Shown: positions 9,007 through 19,161 of the stretch, one piece after another
Numbering within the stretch: the first letter of the stretch is position 1
How the letters are laid out: each line of letters opens with the position of its first letter
Source: Glaciimonas immobilis
GTDB taxonomy: Bacteria > Pseudomonadota > Gammaproteobacteria > Burkholderiales > Burkholderiaceae_D
Reading direction: 5' to 3'
Length of the DNA: 64,000 bases
NCBI RefSeq assembly: GCF_011947285.1
Contig: NZ_JAAOZT010000001.1
Coordinates: forward strand, 310,001-374,000
Position numbers and translations under genes: made by a program
The notes under the pieces: model-generated
Told to the model about the DNA's origin: nothing
What the model saw: the letters and a program-made list of their open reading frames with translations, nothing else
Databases searched by the model: none

Positions 9007-9756
9007 TTAATGCGCCGCTCGCCTAATCAACCCCTCGACATACATCGCAAATAATTCGCGCCCATCCTGACCAAACATGCGGATGCGTCCGGTGTGGGTT
9101 AGCAGTAGCAAGCCGACACAGTGGCCGAATAGGGCGGTAGTTTCTCTGGCCGCCAAAGTGTCCGCACACCCCAATTCCTCAAGTCCAGCCGTGACCCCGC
9201 TGAGCGCATCTTGCAAGCGTTGATTCAGATGCGCGTTGAGTACAGGAGTAAGGCCGAGCGGTTTCATTTCCTGGAAAAAATAAAATCCCAGATCGAGTTC
9301 TCTTGGATTTTTTAGGTAAAAATCATAGAACGCCATGGCATCGTGCGCGACCCGTTCGGCGGCTGGCAGGTCATGCGGGTGACCTTCATGTACCGCTGAG
9401 TTGAGTTCTTCCAGCGATTGTTTTAGCAGGTCACCGTATATTTCTTCTTTGTTTTCATAATGATTGTAGATCGCGCTCGCGGTATAACCCGCCTCGCTGG
9501 CAATGGCGCGGACATTCGCCTTCAACAAGCCATCCTTTTCAAACACCCGCCTTGCAGCTTGCAGAATCATCTGGCGCTTTAGATCGTTGACAGCGCGGAG
9601 ACGGACGGTGCTGGCTTTGTCCGGTTTTTCTGACACGATCACGAGGGCAGCTGGTGACGCGTCAACTGCACCGGTATCAATTGGATGTGGAATTGGATTT
9701 GCGATCGTTGCAACCGTTACTATAGGCAATGGTTTGAGGTTTGTGGGCTTGTTCAT
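9007..9756 (-). CDS. TetR-family transcriptional regulator
   Basis: A 249-residue repressor-type protein. After a proline/alanine-rich N-terminal tail of about 55 residues comes the TetR helix-turn-helix (MILQAARRVFEKDG then VRAIASEAGYTASAIYNHYENKEEIY, about residues 62-110) and a helical ligand domain with YDFYLKNPRELDLGFYFFQEM. The tail is longer than usual; a later start cannot be excluded. It is transcribed divergently from the flavin-enzyme-like gene at 9857, with palindromes between the two starts, so it very likely controls that gene. The inducer is unknown. Confidence 0.88.
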   Translation of the reverse strand: MNKPTNLKPLPIVTVATIANPIPHPIDTGAVDASPAALVIVSEKPDKASTVRLRAVNDLKRQMILQAARRVFEKDGLLKANVRAIASEAGYTASAIYNHYENKEEIYGDLLKQSLEELNSAVHEGHPHDLPAAERVAHDAMAFYDFYLKNPRELDLGFYFFQEMKPLGLTPVLNAHLNQRLQDALSGVTAGLEELGCADTLAARETTALFGHCVGLLLLTHTGRIRMFGQDGRELFAMYVEGLIRRAAH

Positions 9757-9795
9757 GCAAGAACTTTACCACGTGAAAGGTCATTTTGTGAATGC

Positions 9796-9834
9796 TTGAC
9801 TTTAAAATGAACAACGTTCATATTAATGATCATT
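9796..9834 (+). promoter_or_regulatory. Promoter with TetR-type operator palindromes
   Basis: TTGACT (9796-9801) and CATATT (9819-9824) with a 17-base spacer form a plausible promoter for the gene at 9857. Its spacer holds the inverted repeat ATGAAC-AAC-GTTCAT (9807-9821), followed by the perfect palindrome AATGATCATT (9825-9834). This arrangement would let a TetR dimer block polymerase. The binding protein is inferred from divergence only. Confidence 0.65.
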
Positions 9835-9856
9835 ATTCAAAAATGAAAGAAATCCT

Positions 9857-11425
9857 ATGTTAATGTCCTCTTCGGAGTACCGCGAATCGCTGCGCAGTTA
9901 TAAACCTACCGTGTACGTCAATGGTCGGAAGGTGGAGTCGGTCGCCGACGAAGCGGCATTTCTGCCGGGCATTAACGCGCTGGGCGTGACCTACGACTAT
10001 GCCTTGGAAGAAAAATACTCACCTATCATGCTCGCCACCCAGCAAACCTCGGGCAAGCAGGTGAACCGCATGTTGCACATCAATACCAGTAGCGGCGATC
10101 TGCTGAACAAACTTGAAGCGGTGCGATTGCTGTGCCAGGAGACCGGCTGCGCGCAGCGCTATCTGGCGCATGACGCGCTCAACGCGATCTATCAGGTTAC
10201 GCATCGGATCGATGCGGATAAAGGTACGACGTACGGTCAGAATTTTCTCAACTATCTGCATGAGGTGCAGGACCGGGACTTGTCGCTTGGGATTGCGATG
10301 ACGGACGCCAAAGGCGACCGCAGCAAGAAGCCGCATGAGCAAGCCAACCCCGATAGTTACGTGCATATTGTCGAGCGCACCGCAAAAGGGATCGTTATTT
10401 CCGGCACCAAAGCGATCGTCACGGGCGCGCCCTACATGCACGAATTTTTGGTCATGCCATGTCGGAATATGTCCGAGCAAGATGCGGAATTCGCCGTCTG
10501 TTGCGCGGTCCCGTGCGACGCGCCCGGATTGACGATCGTGGCCCGTCCCGCCGGTCGTCCGGGCGAGAAAGCCGCGCTATTCAGCAATAAGTTTGGACAA
10601 TCTACCGGCGTGGTGATTTTTGATAAGGTTTTCGTTCCGTGGGAGCGGGTATTTTACGCAGGCGAATGGGAACATTCCGGTTACATGACCTACAACTACG
10701 CCACGCATCACCGGCACAGTTGTATCGGCGCGCGTGCGGGTTTTGGTGATTTGCTAATCGGTGCAGGGGCATTGATGTGCGAAGCCAACGGTTTTGATCC
10801 CGGTAAAGAAAATCATCTGCGCGAGCAAATGGTGGAGCTGATCAAGATTACCGAAGGATTTTACGCGTGCGGCGTGGCGGCGTCGGTATATGCAAAGCTA
10901 GATCCGGGATCGAACAGTTTCGTACCAGACCCAGTATTTTCCAATATCGGCAAACTGCTGTTATCCACGCAAATTTACGATATGCATCGTATCGCGCATT
11001 ACGTTTCGGGAGGATTAATCGTGGCGTTGCCGGGGCCTGACGAGGACCATAACCCAGCCACTGCCGCATCGCTTGCCGACGTGTTGCGGGCTAATCCGGA
11101 CGTGCCATACGAGAAGCGGATACAGACTGCGCGCTTTATCGAGGATTTAACGGCGTCCTATCAAGGCGGTTGGTATTCGGTCATTAGCCTGCATGGTGGC
11201 GGATCGCCAGCAGCAATGAAACAGGAAATTTATCGCAATTATCCCATCGGCAGCAAAGTCGAAATGGTTGAGCGATTGCTTGATCGCGGTTTAGTGGAAG
11301 AACCGGGGCGGGCGATTACTGCAAACAAACAGCCCGGTAAGTGTTGCGATACCGGTTGTACAGCTCCCGGAACGGCAGTCATGGTGGATATGCCGCAGAC
11401 AACTAAGAAACTACAGGTGGAGTGA
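9857..11425 (+). CDS. HpaB / 4-hydroxybutyryl-CoA dehydratase-like flavoprotein
   Basis: A 522-residue protein of the 4-hydroxyphenylacetate 3-hydroxylase superfamily (acyl-CoA dehydrogenase-like fold). The opening MLMSSSEYRESL, the AMTDAKGDRSKKP block and LHGGGSPAA near residue 455 resemble clostridial 4-hydroxybutyryl-CoA dehydratase AbfD. Compared from memory, only the first Cys (TGC) and the His (HHRHS) of the four iron-sulphur ligands remain; the second Cys is Tyr and the third is Ala. A dehydratase is therefore unlikely and a flavin-dependent hydroxylase or a new activity is more likely. The C-terminus has a CCDTGC cluster. A second start, ATG at 9863, is possible. Controlled by the divergent TetR gene; no reductase partner lies nearby. 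Confidence 0.8.
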   Translation: MLMSSSEYRESLRSYKPTVYVNGRKVESVADEAAFLPGINALGVTYDYALEEKYSPIMLATQQTSGKQVNRMLHINTSSGDLLNKLEAVRLLCQETGCAQRYLAHDALNAIYQVTHRIDADKGTTYGQNFLNYLHEVQDRDLSLGIAMTDAKGDRSKKPHEQANPDSYVHIVERTAKGIVISGTKAIVTGAPYMHEFLVMPCRNMSEQDAEFAVCCAVPCDAPGLTIVARPAGRPGEKAALFSNKFGQSTGVVIFDKVFVPWERVFYAGEWEHSGYMTYNYATHHRHSCIGARAGFGDLLIGAGALMCEANGFDPGKENHLREQMVELIKITEGFYACGVAASVYAKLDPGSNSFVPDPVFSNIGKLLLSTQIYDMHRIAHYVSGGLIVALPGPDEDHNPATAASLADVLRANPDVPYEKRIQTARFIEDLTASYQGGWYSVISLHGGGSPAAMKQEIYRNYPIGSKVEMVERLLDRGLVEEPGRAITANKQPGKCCDTGCTAPGTAVMVDMPQTTKKLQVE

Positions 11426-11469
11426 TTGTTACTGTCTTACTGACGATTAACGTCGTCATGGCATCCTGA

Positions 11470-11508
11470 TGGCGAAGATTATGTGAGCGTGCCACGTAAC
11501 CTTCGCCA
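11470..11508. terminator. Hairpin between convergent genes
   Basis: Two 16-base arms (TGGCGAAGATTATGTG and CACGTAACCTTCGCCA) with a seven-base loop pair at 15 positions counting one wobble. It lies between the ends of the flavoprotein gene and metQ, which point at each other. There is no T-run on either side, so it may act with Rho or as a message-end stabiliser. Confidence 0.6.
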
Positions 11509-11525
11509 GCGCTAAAGCGTACTGC

Positions 11526-12326
11526 TTACCAGGATGGAATAACGGAACTCTTGTATTGCGCCAAAACGTATTGCTTCACTTCGGCGCTATGGTAAGCCTT
11601 GAGTAACTTGGCAACCCACGGCTTATCTTTGTCTTCAGTACGCACCGCGATCACGTTGGCATAAGGGCCACGCGCAGCTTCGATAGCAATGCCATCTTTA
11701 GTCGGGCTGAGGCCTGCTTTTTCTGCGAAATTGCCGTTGATGGCGGCTGCATCCAGATCATCTAGCGAGCGCGGCAACTGCGCGGCATCGATCTCAACGA
11801 TTTTTAGTTTTTTCGGATTGTCAGCAATATCAAGGGGCGTCGCTTGCAGCCCGGCACCGGCTTTCAGTTTCAGCAGTCCTTGCGCTTGCAGTAATAGCAA
11901 AGCACGGCCACCATTGGTCGGATCGTTAGGAATACCGATACGTGCACCAATTTTCAGGTCTTTTGGCGACTTGATCTTTTTGGAATACAGACCCATTGGG
12001 AACGTGATGGTGTAACCGACGCTGGTCAATTTATAACTGCGGTCCTTCACTTGCGCTTCCAGATACGGCAGATGTTGATAGCTGTTGGCATCCAGATCAC
12101 CAGCAGCTAAGGCAGCATTAGGCTGGACGTAATCGCTGAATTCAACGATTTGAATATTCAGACCATCTTTGGCAGCAATTTTTTTAACGACTTCGAGGAT
12201 TTCTGCGTGCGGACCGCCGGTCGCGCCGATCTTGATCACTTTGTCCTGCGCCAGAACGGGAGCCGATACCAAGCTGGCGATAACGCTCAAGCCAGCAAAA
12301 AATTGGACTAATTGACGACGGTTCAT
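11526..12326 (-). CDS. metQ: Methionine ABC transporter substrate-binding protein
   Basis: A 266-residue NlpA/MetQ-family binding protein for methionine in the periplasm. It has a signal peptide of about 26 residues ending VLAQ; there is no lipobox cysteine, so it is probably soluble, unlike E. coli MetQ. Typical family blocks are KIGATGGPHAEIL near residue 32, DLDANSYQHLPYL near 77 and PNDPTNGGRAL near 133. It is the last gene of a metNIQ set, separated from metI by 156 bases, which leaves room for processing or a separate promoter. Confidence 0.92.
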   Translation of the reverse strand: MNRRQLVQFFAGLSVIASLVSAPVLAQDKVIKIGATGGPHAEILEVVKKIAAKDGLNIQIVEFSDYVQPNAALAAGDLDANSYQHLPYLEAQVKDRSYKLTSVGYTITFPMGLYSKKIKSPKDLKIGARIGIPNDPTNGGRALLLLQAQGLLKLKAGAGLQATPLDIADNPKKLKIVEIDAAQLPRSLDDLDAAAINGNFAEKAGLSPTKDGIAIEAARGPYANVIAVRTEDKDKPWVAKLLKAYHSAEVKQYVLAQYKSSVIPSW

Positions 12327-12482
12327 TCTTTTTTCCTTTTGTAAATGGAGGTGGGAGACGCTGATTTTGTCAGAGACTTACTTGCATCGGGTGGTGATAG
12401 TATTTTGCACCCAGATTTTATTAATAGTTGATGCGGATTTCGCACGTTTGATAGTTACGACACTACCGTTAGGTTAAATGCA

Positions 12483-13136
12483 TCATTTATGACTTAAACG
12501 GCGCACAAGAATATCACCGAGCGTTTGTACCAGCTGCACAAACACAATCAAAATCAACACAACGGCGAGCATTACCTCTGGTAAAAACCGCTGGTAGCCG
12601 TAGCGAATCCCAAGGTCGCCCAGTCCACCGCCGCCGATGGCACCAGCCATCGCTGAGTAACCAACCAGACTGACAAAAGTAATGGTCAATCCCGCGATAA
12701 TACCGGCGAACGCTTCCGGGACCAGTACCTTGTAGACGATTTGCCAGGTGGACGCGCCCATCGCTTGCGCCGCTTCGATCAGTCCGCGGTCAACCTCGCG
12801 CAGCGCCGTTTCAACCAGTCGTGCGACGAACGGGGCCGAAGCCAGCGTCAACGGAACAATGGCTGCGGCGGTGCCAATGGAGGTGCCGACAAAAAAACGC
12901 GTAAATGGGATCACCGCGACCAGCAAAATGATAAAAGGCGTCGAACGCACCGCGTTGACAATCAAGCCCGCGATGCGGTTAAAGGCCAGATTTGGCAGCA
13001 CACCATCGCGTCCAGTCAGGTGCAGCGCGATCCCTAACGGAATCCCCAGTATCGCGCCCAAAATGCCCGAGATGCCGACCATCATCAGCGTCTCGCCGAA
13101 GGATGAGAGAAATAGATTAAGCATTTCAGATGACAT
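12483..13136 (-). CDS. metI: Methionine ABC transporter permease
   Basis: A 217-residue inner-membrane permease with five or so membrane segments. The coupling motif that contacts MetN is [16 protein letters not shown] near residue 145. Length matches E. coli MetI (217). Its start overlaps the end of metN by 11 bases, showing translational coupling. Confidence 0.93.
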   Translation of the reverse strand: MSSEMLNLFLSSFGETLMMVGISGILGAILGIPLGIALHLTGRDGVLPNLAFNRIAGLIVNAVRSTPFIILLVAVIPFTRFFVGTSIGTAAAIVPLTLASAPFVARLVETALREVDRGLIEAAQAMGASTWQIVYKVLVPEAFAGIIAGLTITFVSLVGYSAMAGAIGGGGLGDLGIRYGYQRFLPEVMLAVVLILIVFVQLVQTLGDILVRRLSHK

Positions 13137-14175
13137 GATTGAGTTCCTCCACTGTAACGCCCTGGGCGCTTAAATAAGTCATGGCTGCGGCGATGTTGTC
13201 GCTGCTGCCGTTGGCTAAAATTGCCAGTGAACCAAAAGCCTGACCCTGAATTTCATCGATTTGACCATGCAGGATACTGAAATCCAGATTAAATTTACGC
13301 ACAACTTCCGACAGCAATGGCTGATCCACGCTATCGCCGGTAAATGCCAGTCGGAATAAATGGTCGGTACCGCCGGTCACATCGCTACGCGCCAGGCGGG
13401 TGCGCAAACGCTGCAACACGCCGGCGGGCAAATCCTGCGCAATCACATCGCCTATCATGGCGCGTGTGACCGGATGTTTAGGCGAGCGGAAGATATCGAT
13501 CACCTGACCGGACTCAATCACTTTACCCGCCTCCATGACCGCCATACGGTCGCAAATCATCTTGATGACTTCCATCTGATGCGTAATCAGTACGATTGTC
13601 AGACCAAGTTCCTGATTAATCTTGCGCAGTAGTTCCAGAATCGAGCGCGTAGTTTCTGGATCGAGTGCAGAGGTGGCCTCGTCCGACAGCAATACTTTTG
13701 GGGCATTGGCAAGCGCCCGGGCAATGCCGACGCGCTGTTTTTGACCACCGCTGATGTGCGCGGGGTAACGATCTTTAAGCGCGGTTAAGCCGACCAGTTC
13801 CAGCAACGGCGTCACTTTTTTGCTGATCTCGGTTTTGGATAGTCCGGACAGTTCCAGAGGTAACGCAATATTGTCGTACACGGTACGTGATGACAGTAAA
13901 TTAAAGTGCTGAAATATCATCCCGATCTCTCGCCGTGCAGCACGTAACTCGGGCGCGTTGAGGGCAGTCAGGTCTTTGCCATCGACGATAATTTTGCCCG
14001 AAGTAGGGCGATTGAGGAGGTTCAGCGTACGCACCAGCGTACTTTTCCCCGCACCGCTACGACCAATAATCCCAAAAATCTCGCCCTTATTAATCGTTAA
14101 ATCAACATTGCGCACTGCATCCACAGGACCGTTGCTCCCAGCAAATCGCTGGGTAACTGCTTGAATTTTTATCAT
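13126..14175 (-). CDS. metN: Methionine ABC transporter ATP-binding protein
   Basis: A 349-residue ATPase of the MetNIQ importer. Walker A is GRSGAGKST near residue 39, the signature [15 protein letters not shown] near 143 and Walker [13 protein letters not shown] near 163; the C-terminal NIL domain (about residues 265-345) normally binds methionine and shuts transport off. The ATG follows only five bases after a T-run that ends a hairpin, and I see no clear ribosome site, so initiation is unusual. An internal start looks unlikely because the family's N-terminus is complete. Confidence 0.93.
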   Translation of the reverse strand: MIKIQAVTQRFAGSNGPVDAVRNVDLTINKGEIFGIIGRSGAGKSTLVRTLNLLNRPTSGKIIVDGKDLTALNAPELRAARREIGMIFQHFNLLSSRTVYDNIALPLELSGLSKTEISKKVTPLLELVGLTALKDRYPAHISGGQKQRVGIARALANAPKVLLSDEATSALDPETTRSILELLRKINQELGLTIVLITHQMEVIKMICDRMAVMEAGKVIESGQVIDIFRSPKHPVTRAMIGDVIAQDLPAGVLQRLRTRLARSDVTGGTDHLFRLAFTGDSVDQPLLSEVVRKFNLDFSILHGQIDEIQGQAFGSLAILANGSSDNIAAAMTYLSAQGVTVEELNHVI

Positions 14176-14183
14176 TTAAGAAT

Positions 14184-14223
14184 AAAAAAAGGCAGCTGAC
14201 TGTCTATATTTTGACAATCTGCC
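14184..14223 (-). terminator. Attenuator-like terminator directly before metN
   Basis: Read on the minus strand, GGCAG+ATTGTC pairs with GACAGT+CTGCC around an eight-base A/T loop, with a three-base bulge, and is followed by seven T residues. This is the form of a Rho-independent terminator, yet it sits in the metN leader immediately before the start codon. It could be the expression platform of a methionine-responsive leader. I could not recognise a known SAM riboswitch core upstream. Confidence 0.62.
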
Positions 14224-14339
14224 GCCAATATAATTTTTTGTGTAAGCCTTGATTTTATAAGGATTTTGTCCTGGGGGAAAGTATCTTTTAGGTATGCCCT
14301 TATTCTCTAGACGCATAAGGTCGGCCTCACGCAAAGCCG

Positions 14340-14756
14340 CTATGTAGTCTCGTCATTAGAGGCGTCACCTCTGAGGTGTTTGATCTGCTCCGCAGCGTCC
14401 ATAATATGTTGCTTGTCTTGCGCGGTGGCACTAATGAATAGCGTAAGGAGTTTGATCACATTTTCCAAGTCGTTATTTTTTTTCGGGGAGACCAACTTTT
14501 GTGCGGTCATTGATCGAGGCGTCCCCCCGCCCCCGCTTATCATCTTGCCCTTATTACTTGCTAGCCAATTTGCACTCACGCCATATAATTCAGCCAACTG
14601 AACGGTGTAGGATGACCCCTTGCCTCCTATTTCCAGCTGTGCCAATGTGCCCTGCGCCATTTGGACGCCTTTAGCTGCCTGCACCTGCGTGAGCTTTGCG
14701 TGCTTTCTGGCCTGCACTAGCCGCGCTCCGAACGCTGTTCTTCCATTTGTATCCAT
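14340..14756 (-). CDS. XRE-family phage-type repressor
   Basis: A 138-residue protein with an N-terminal helix-turn-helix of the lambda-repressor class (FGARLVQARKHAKLTQVQAAKGVQMAQ then GTLAQLEIGGK, about residues 9-46), then AELYGVSANWLASNKGKM as in phage C2/CI-type repressors. The C-terminal half is short and lacks the S24 peptidase seen in SOS-cleaved repressors. I start at the ATG at 14756; the open frame upstream reads as A/T-rich nonsense. No other phage gene is adjacent, so it is a lone or relic regulator, probably autoregulated through the palindrome upstream. Confidence 0.8.
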   Translation of the reverse strand: MDTNGRTAFGARLVQARKHAKLTQVQAAKGVQMAQGTLAQLEIGGKGSSYTVQLAELYGVSANWLASNKGKMISGGGGTPRSMTAQKLVSPKKNNDLENVIKLLTLFISATAQDKQHIMDAAEQIKHLRGDASNDETT

Positions 14757-14766
14757 CCCGTCAGTG

Positions 14767-14820
14767 TACCGATATAGGTAATCGTATTTCCACTTGAATA
14801 TTATCGTTTTTACGATAATA
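14767..14820. promoter_or_regulatory. Probable repressor operators upstream of the XRE gene
   Basis: TATTATCG-TTTTTA-CGATAATA (14799-14820) is a perfect eight-base inverted repeat. A shorter one, TACC-GATATA-GGTA (14767-14780), lies just before the XRE start. Spacing and position fit autoregulation. The assignment to this repressor is inference. Confidence 0.6.
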
Positions 14821-14950
14821 GTTGGGCTTGAATTGGAAATTATCTTGATTAATATCAGTAACTTGGGGATGACGCGGACATCCATTGCTGAATTTTGGGG
14901 TGCCAATTTTTCTACATTAACGGGGGCGTTTTCTTCTGGTTTTTTGGCGT

Positions 14951-15488
14951 CTCCTAGTCGTTATTTTTACTTCGCGCCATTATTATGAATGGTTTGCTTC
15001 TCTCCGGATGCCAACATCTGCATCAAAGACTAACACCTGGGGGATCCAGAATTTGGGTTCCTTTATGGCTAAGACTTAAGCAAATATCTGCGTCCCGCAA
15101 GGCTGACAAGCCCTTTGCCAAGACGCGTTTGCGGCGGTCCAGACTTGCTGGTTCACAATTAGTCTCCATATGTGTTGTGTCTTTTTCGCTGGGTGCTCAG
15201 CCGGGTACGCGCATACTGTCTGCGTCGCCAGGATTGGCAGGCGCGTTCGGGGCGACTTTTTTAGCTGTACTAGCGCTTTAATAAGGCGACATGGGATGGA
15301 GTAATTCTTCTTCGCTGCAGAATTTTCTGTATTAATACAGGAATAATTCTTATATCTTTCGAGGAGTCTTCTCGTAGTTATTTTTGCGTCGCGCCGTTAT
15401 TCTTAAAGGCTTGCCTATCTCAGGATTTCATTCACCCGCGTTCTGGACTGACGCGTAAGGCCTCCCGAATTCGGGTTCTTTTTTGGTG
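14951..15488. repeat. Degenerate direct duplication, about 120 bp each copy
   Basis: The stretch from 14951 to about 15068 is recognisably similar to that from 15368 to about 15488: both read roughly CTYCTMGT...GTTATTTTT, then TCGCGCC.TTATT, GGYTTGC, CTC.GGAT and later TTCGGGTTC-type sequence. The offset is about 418 bases. Between them lies sequence resembling the 108-bp element near 19054 (GTTGTGTCTTTTTCGC, CATACTGTCTGCGTCG). No convincing gene is present in 14907-15607. Confidence 0.5.
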
Positions 15489-15607
15489 AGCATTTGAGCA
15501 TAATTTCAGCTCGGGCTATTCCGTTTCGGTCGACATTTATACATTTCGCGTGTAGCGCTATTTCTTCGTCCGGCGCTTACTTAATCACGCAACTTTTAAG
15601 GTAATCA

Positions 15608-16276
15608 ATGGACGCACAAACAATCAAAGTTATTCTTGCTGATGATCATCCTTCGGTGCTCGCAGGAATTAAATCAATTATCACTACCACTAACTTGCAG
15701 GTCGTCGCGACAGCGTGCAACTCGACAGAAATAATTAAACTGTTGGATAGGGGGGTATGTGATGTGCTGGTAAGCGACTACACAATGCCCGGGGGTGAAT
15801 TTGGTGATGGCATTCCGATGTTTGAATTTATTCTTCGTCGGTATCCTGCCGTGCGTATCGTAGCGATGACCATGATGGACAATCCTGCGATTCTGGGTCA
15901 GCTGCGGTCTTCTGGGATACGTTGCATAGTGAGTAAAACAGATGACGTAAGTCTTCTTATCTCTGCGGTGCATATTGCTCATGGCAGCGATAAGGGGGAA
16001 TTTTTTTCTCCCACGATCAAGGCCATCTTCAATGTATTTGGCGAAGCCAAAGGATTGCTGGCTTTGTCGCAGCGAGAATCGGAGGTATTGCGATTGTTCG
16101 TTTCTGGAATGGCGATCAGTGAAATCGCAGGCCAGTTACATCGCAGCAAGCAGACGATCAGTTCTCAGAAAAACAGTGCCATGCGAAAGATCGGTGTCGC
16201 TCGCGATATTGACCTGTTCAAGTATGCAATTGAAGTAGGGCTGATCCCCTCCCGCAGAATCGAAAATAAAAAATAG
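15608..16276 (+). CDS. RcsB/NarL-type response regulator
   Basis: A 222-residue two-domain regulator. The receiver (residues 5-125) has the acidic pair ADDH at 11-14, phospho-acceptor Asp57 in SDYTMPGG and the switch residues SKTDD. The C-terminal LuxR-type helix-turn-helix begins LSQRESEVLRLFVSGMAISE near residue 153. The SDYTMPGGEFGDG segment is typical of RcsB and related regulators. No histidine kinase is adjacent, so its partner is elsewhere or it works without one. Confidence 0.9.
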   Translation: MDAQTIKVILADDHPSVLAGIKSIITTTNLQVVATACNSTEIIKLLDRGVCDVLVSDYTMPGGEFGDGIPMFEFILRRYPAVRIVAMTMMDNPAILGQLRSSGIRCIVSKTDDVSLLISAVHIAHGSDKGEFFSPTIKAIFNVFGEAKGLLALSQRESEVLRLFVSGMAISEIAGQLHRSKQTISSQKNSAMRKIGVARDIDLFKYAIEVGLIPSRRIENKK

Positions 16277-16377
16277 CAAAAGGCGCCAAATATTGCGTCG
16301 CATGGTTAGGTGGGACCTCCCTTAACCGTCTGCAATATTGATACCGGCCCAAACAAAGTGCTAAAAGCCCGCATAAA

Positions 16378-16408
16378 AGAAAAAAGCCCGCAAATATGCA
16401 GGCTTTTA
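16378..16408. terminator. Rho-independent terminator, copy 1
   Basis: AAAAAGCC-c-GCA-AATA-TGC-a-GGCTTTTA forms a hairpin with A and T tails on opposite sides, so it can act for both strands. It lies downstream of the response regulator and at the far end of the groESL transcript. Confidence 0.8.
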
Positions 16409-16437
16409 TTCGCACCAAATCGGCACCAGCCGAGCAT

Positions 16438-16466
16438 AAAAAAAGCCCGAAAAAAAACAGGCTTTA
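16438..16466. terminator. Rho-independent terminator, copy 2 (degenerate)
   Basis: AAAAAGCCCG, an A-rich loop, then CAGGCTTTA. It resembles copy 1 but the inner GCA/TGC pairing is lost. Confidence 0.65.
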
Positions 16467-16699
16467 TTCGAAGTATTCAAACATCTCTCAACAATAAAAC
16501 AAAGCAAAGAAGATGCACTGGTCACTCTATGTGATCGCTGAGAAGCGCAGCCGAACCTCCCTATCGCGGCTGATCGGTACTGGCAGAGCATAAAAAAAAG
16601 CCCGCAAAAATGCAGGCTTTTATCCGAAGCAACCAAACATCCCTCCACAATAAAACAAAGCAAAGAAGATGCCAGCCACTCTGTGTGATCGCTGAGAAC
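16466..16699. repeat. Duplicated block with terminator behind groEL
   Basis: Bases 16466-16545 and 16620-16699 are near copies with offset 154: both contain TTC/TCC-GAAG, CAAACATC, CAATAAAACAAAGCAAAGAA and TGTGATCGCTGAGAA. Each is preceded by a terminator hairpin. This is a tandem duplication of the groEL 3' flank. Confidence 0.78.
16592..16621. terminator. Rho-independent terminator, copy 3, nearest groEL
   Basis: AAAAAAAAGCC-c-GCA-AAAA-TGC-a-GGCTTTTA. On the minus strand it gives a strong hairpin followed by eight T residues, the expected end of the groESL message. Confidence 0.85.
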
Positions 16700-16812
16700 C
16701 TTAGCGAGCGGCGTAAGGTTGTAGTCGAGAAGCGCAGCCGTACGCAGGTACGGCGAGCATCGCAGACTGCAAGATTACGTCGCGCAGTAGGTTCTCAGCG
16801 ATCAATCTCACA

Positions 16813-18534
<1,722 letters not shown>

Positions 18535-18571
18535 TCACTAGCGATAGGCTTCGGTCAATCTGAACAATGAA

Positions 18572-18865
18572 TTACTTACCTTCGACAATAGCGAAAATGT
18601 CTTCTTCGCGCAAAATCAGCAGTTCCTTGCCATCGACCTTAACAACTTGACCTGCATATTTGCCGAACAAAACGCGCTCACCAACTTGGACTGCCATCGG
18701 GCGAACTTTGCCGTCTTCCAGAATCTTGCCGTTACCGATAGCCAGCACTTTACCTTGATCCGGCTTTTCAGCTGCGGCTTCTGGCAGAACGATACCAGAT
18801 GCAGTTTTTGTTTCGATATCCAGACGCTCAACGACGAGGCGGTCATGCAAAGGACGAAGATTCAT
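18572..18865 (-). CDS. groS: Co-chaperonin GroES (10 kDa)
   Basis: A 97-residue lid protein of the GroEL chamber. It begins [14 protein letters not shown]; the mobile loop is [14 protein letters not shown] and the protein ends [10 protein letters not shown]. The longer open frame upstream to 18961 is not used, since the ATG at 18865 has a GGAGT ribosome site and gives normal length. First gene of the groESL operon. Confidence 0.98.
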   Translation of the reverse strand: MNLRPLHDRLVVERLDIETKTASGIVLPEAAAEKPDQGKVLAIGNGKILEDGKVRPMAVQVGERVLFGKYAGQVVKVDGKELLILREEDIFAIVEGK

Positions 18866-18989
18866 GTGTAACTCCTTCAAATTCAACAAGTTATAAGTTT
18901 TGCAGCAACATCGCAGCAACAAGACTGCACCATTTAGTTTGGCTTTTACGATGTGCCGCACAGAAAAAGTGACTAGGTCAGGGAGATTG

Positions 18990-19016
18990 TTAGCACTCTC
19001 ACCTAACGAGTGCTAA
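18990..19016 (-). promoter_or_regulatory. CIRCE operator for HrcA
   Basis: TTAGCACTC-N9-GAGTGCTAA, a perfect match to the CIRCE consensus. HrcA bound here represses groESL at normal temperature. It lies just downstream of the sigma-32 promoter and about 125 bases before groES. Confidence 0.97.
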
Positions 19017-19017
19017 G

Positions 19018-19045
19018 TATAGGGGCGGTCTTCCAATTTTTCAAG
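19018..19045 (-). promoter_or_regulatory. Sigma-32 heat-shock promoter of groESL
   Basis: On the minus strand, CTTGAAA (19039-19045), a 13-base spacer and CCCCTATA (19018-19025) match the sigma-32 consensus. The -10 element ends two bases before CIRCE, so both activation and repression act at one start site. Confidence 0.9.
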
Positions 19046-19053
19046 AGCAGATG

Positions 19054-19161
19054 TTAAGGACTTACACAAAAGCGCCCCAGCGGCGTTGTGCTTTCCTTGC
19101 CGCACTCGCGTGCTGTCTGCGTCGGCACGCCTTGCTGGGACACTTTTGTGTAAGTCCTTAA
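19054..19161. repeat. MITE-like palindromic element, copy 1
   Basis: A 108-base unit bounded by a perfect 19-base inverted repeat (TTAAGGACTTACACAAAAG at 19054-19072 and its complement at 19143-19161); similarity between arms continues inwards through CCCAGC. The interior reads GTTGTGCTTTCCTTGCCG and GTCTGCGTCGGC. It has no coding capacity and starts nine bases upstream of the groESL -35 box. Part of it is repeated in the array that follows. Confidence 0.8.

Noticed and set aside
14985-15281. 98-codon open frame
   Set aside because: Composition is Arg/Leu/Ser-rich nonsense, no ribosome site, and it lies in repeat-derived DNA.
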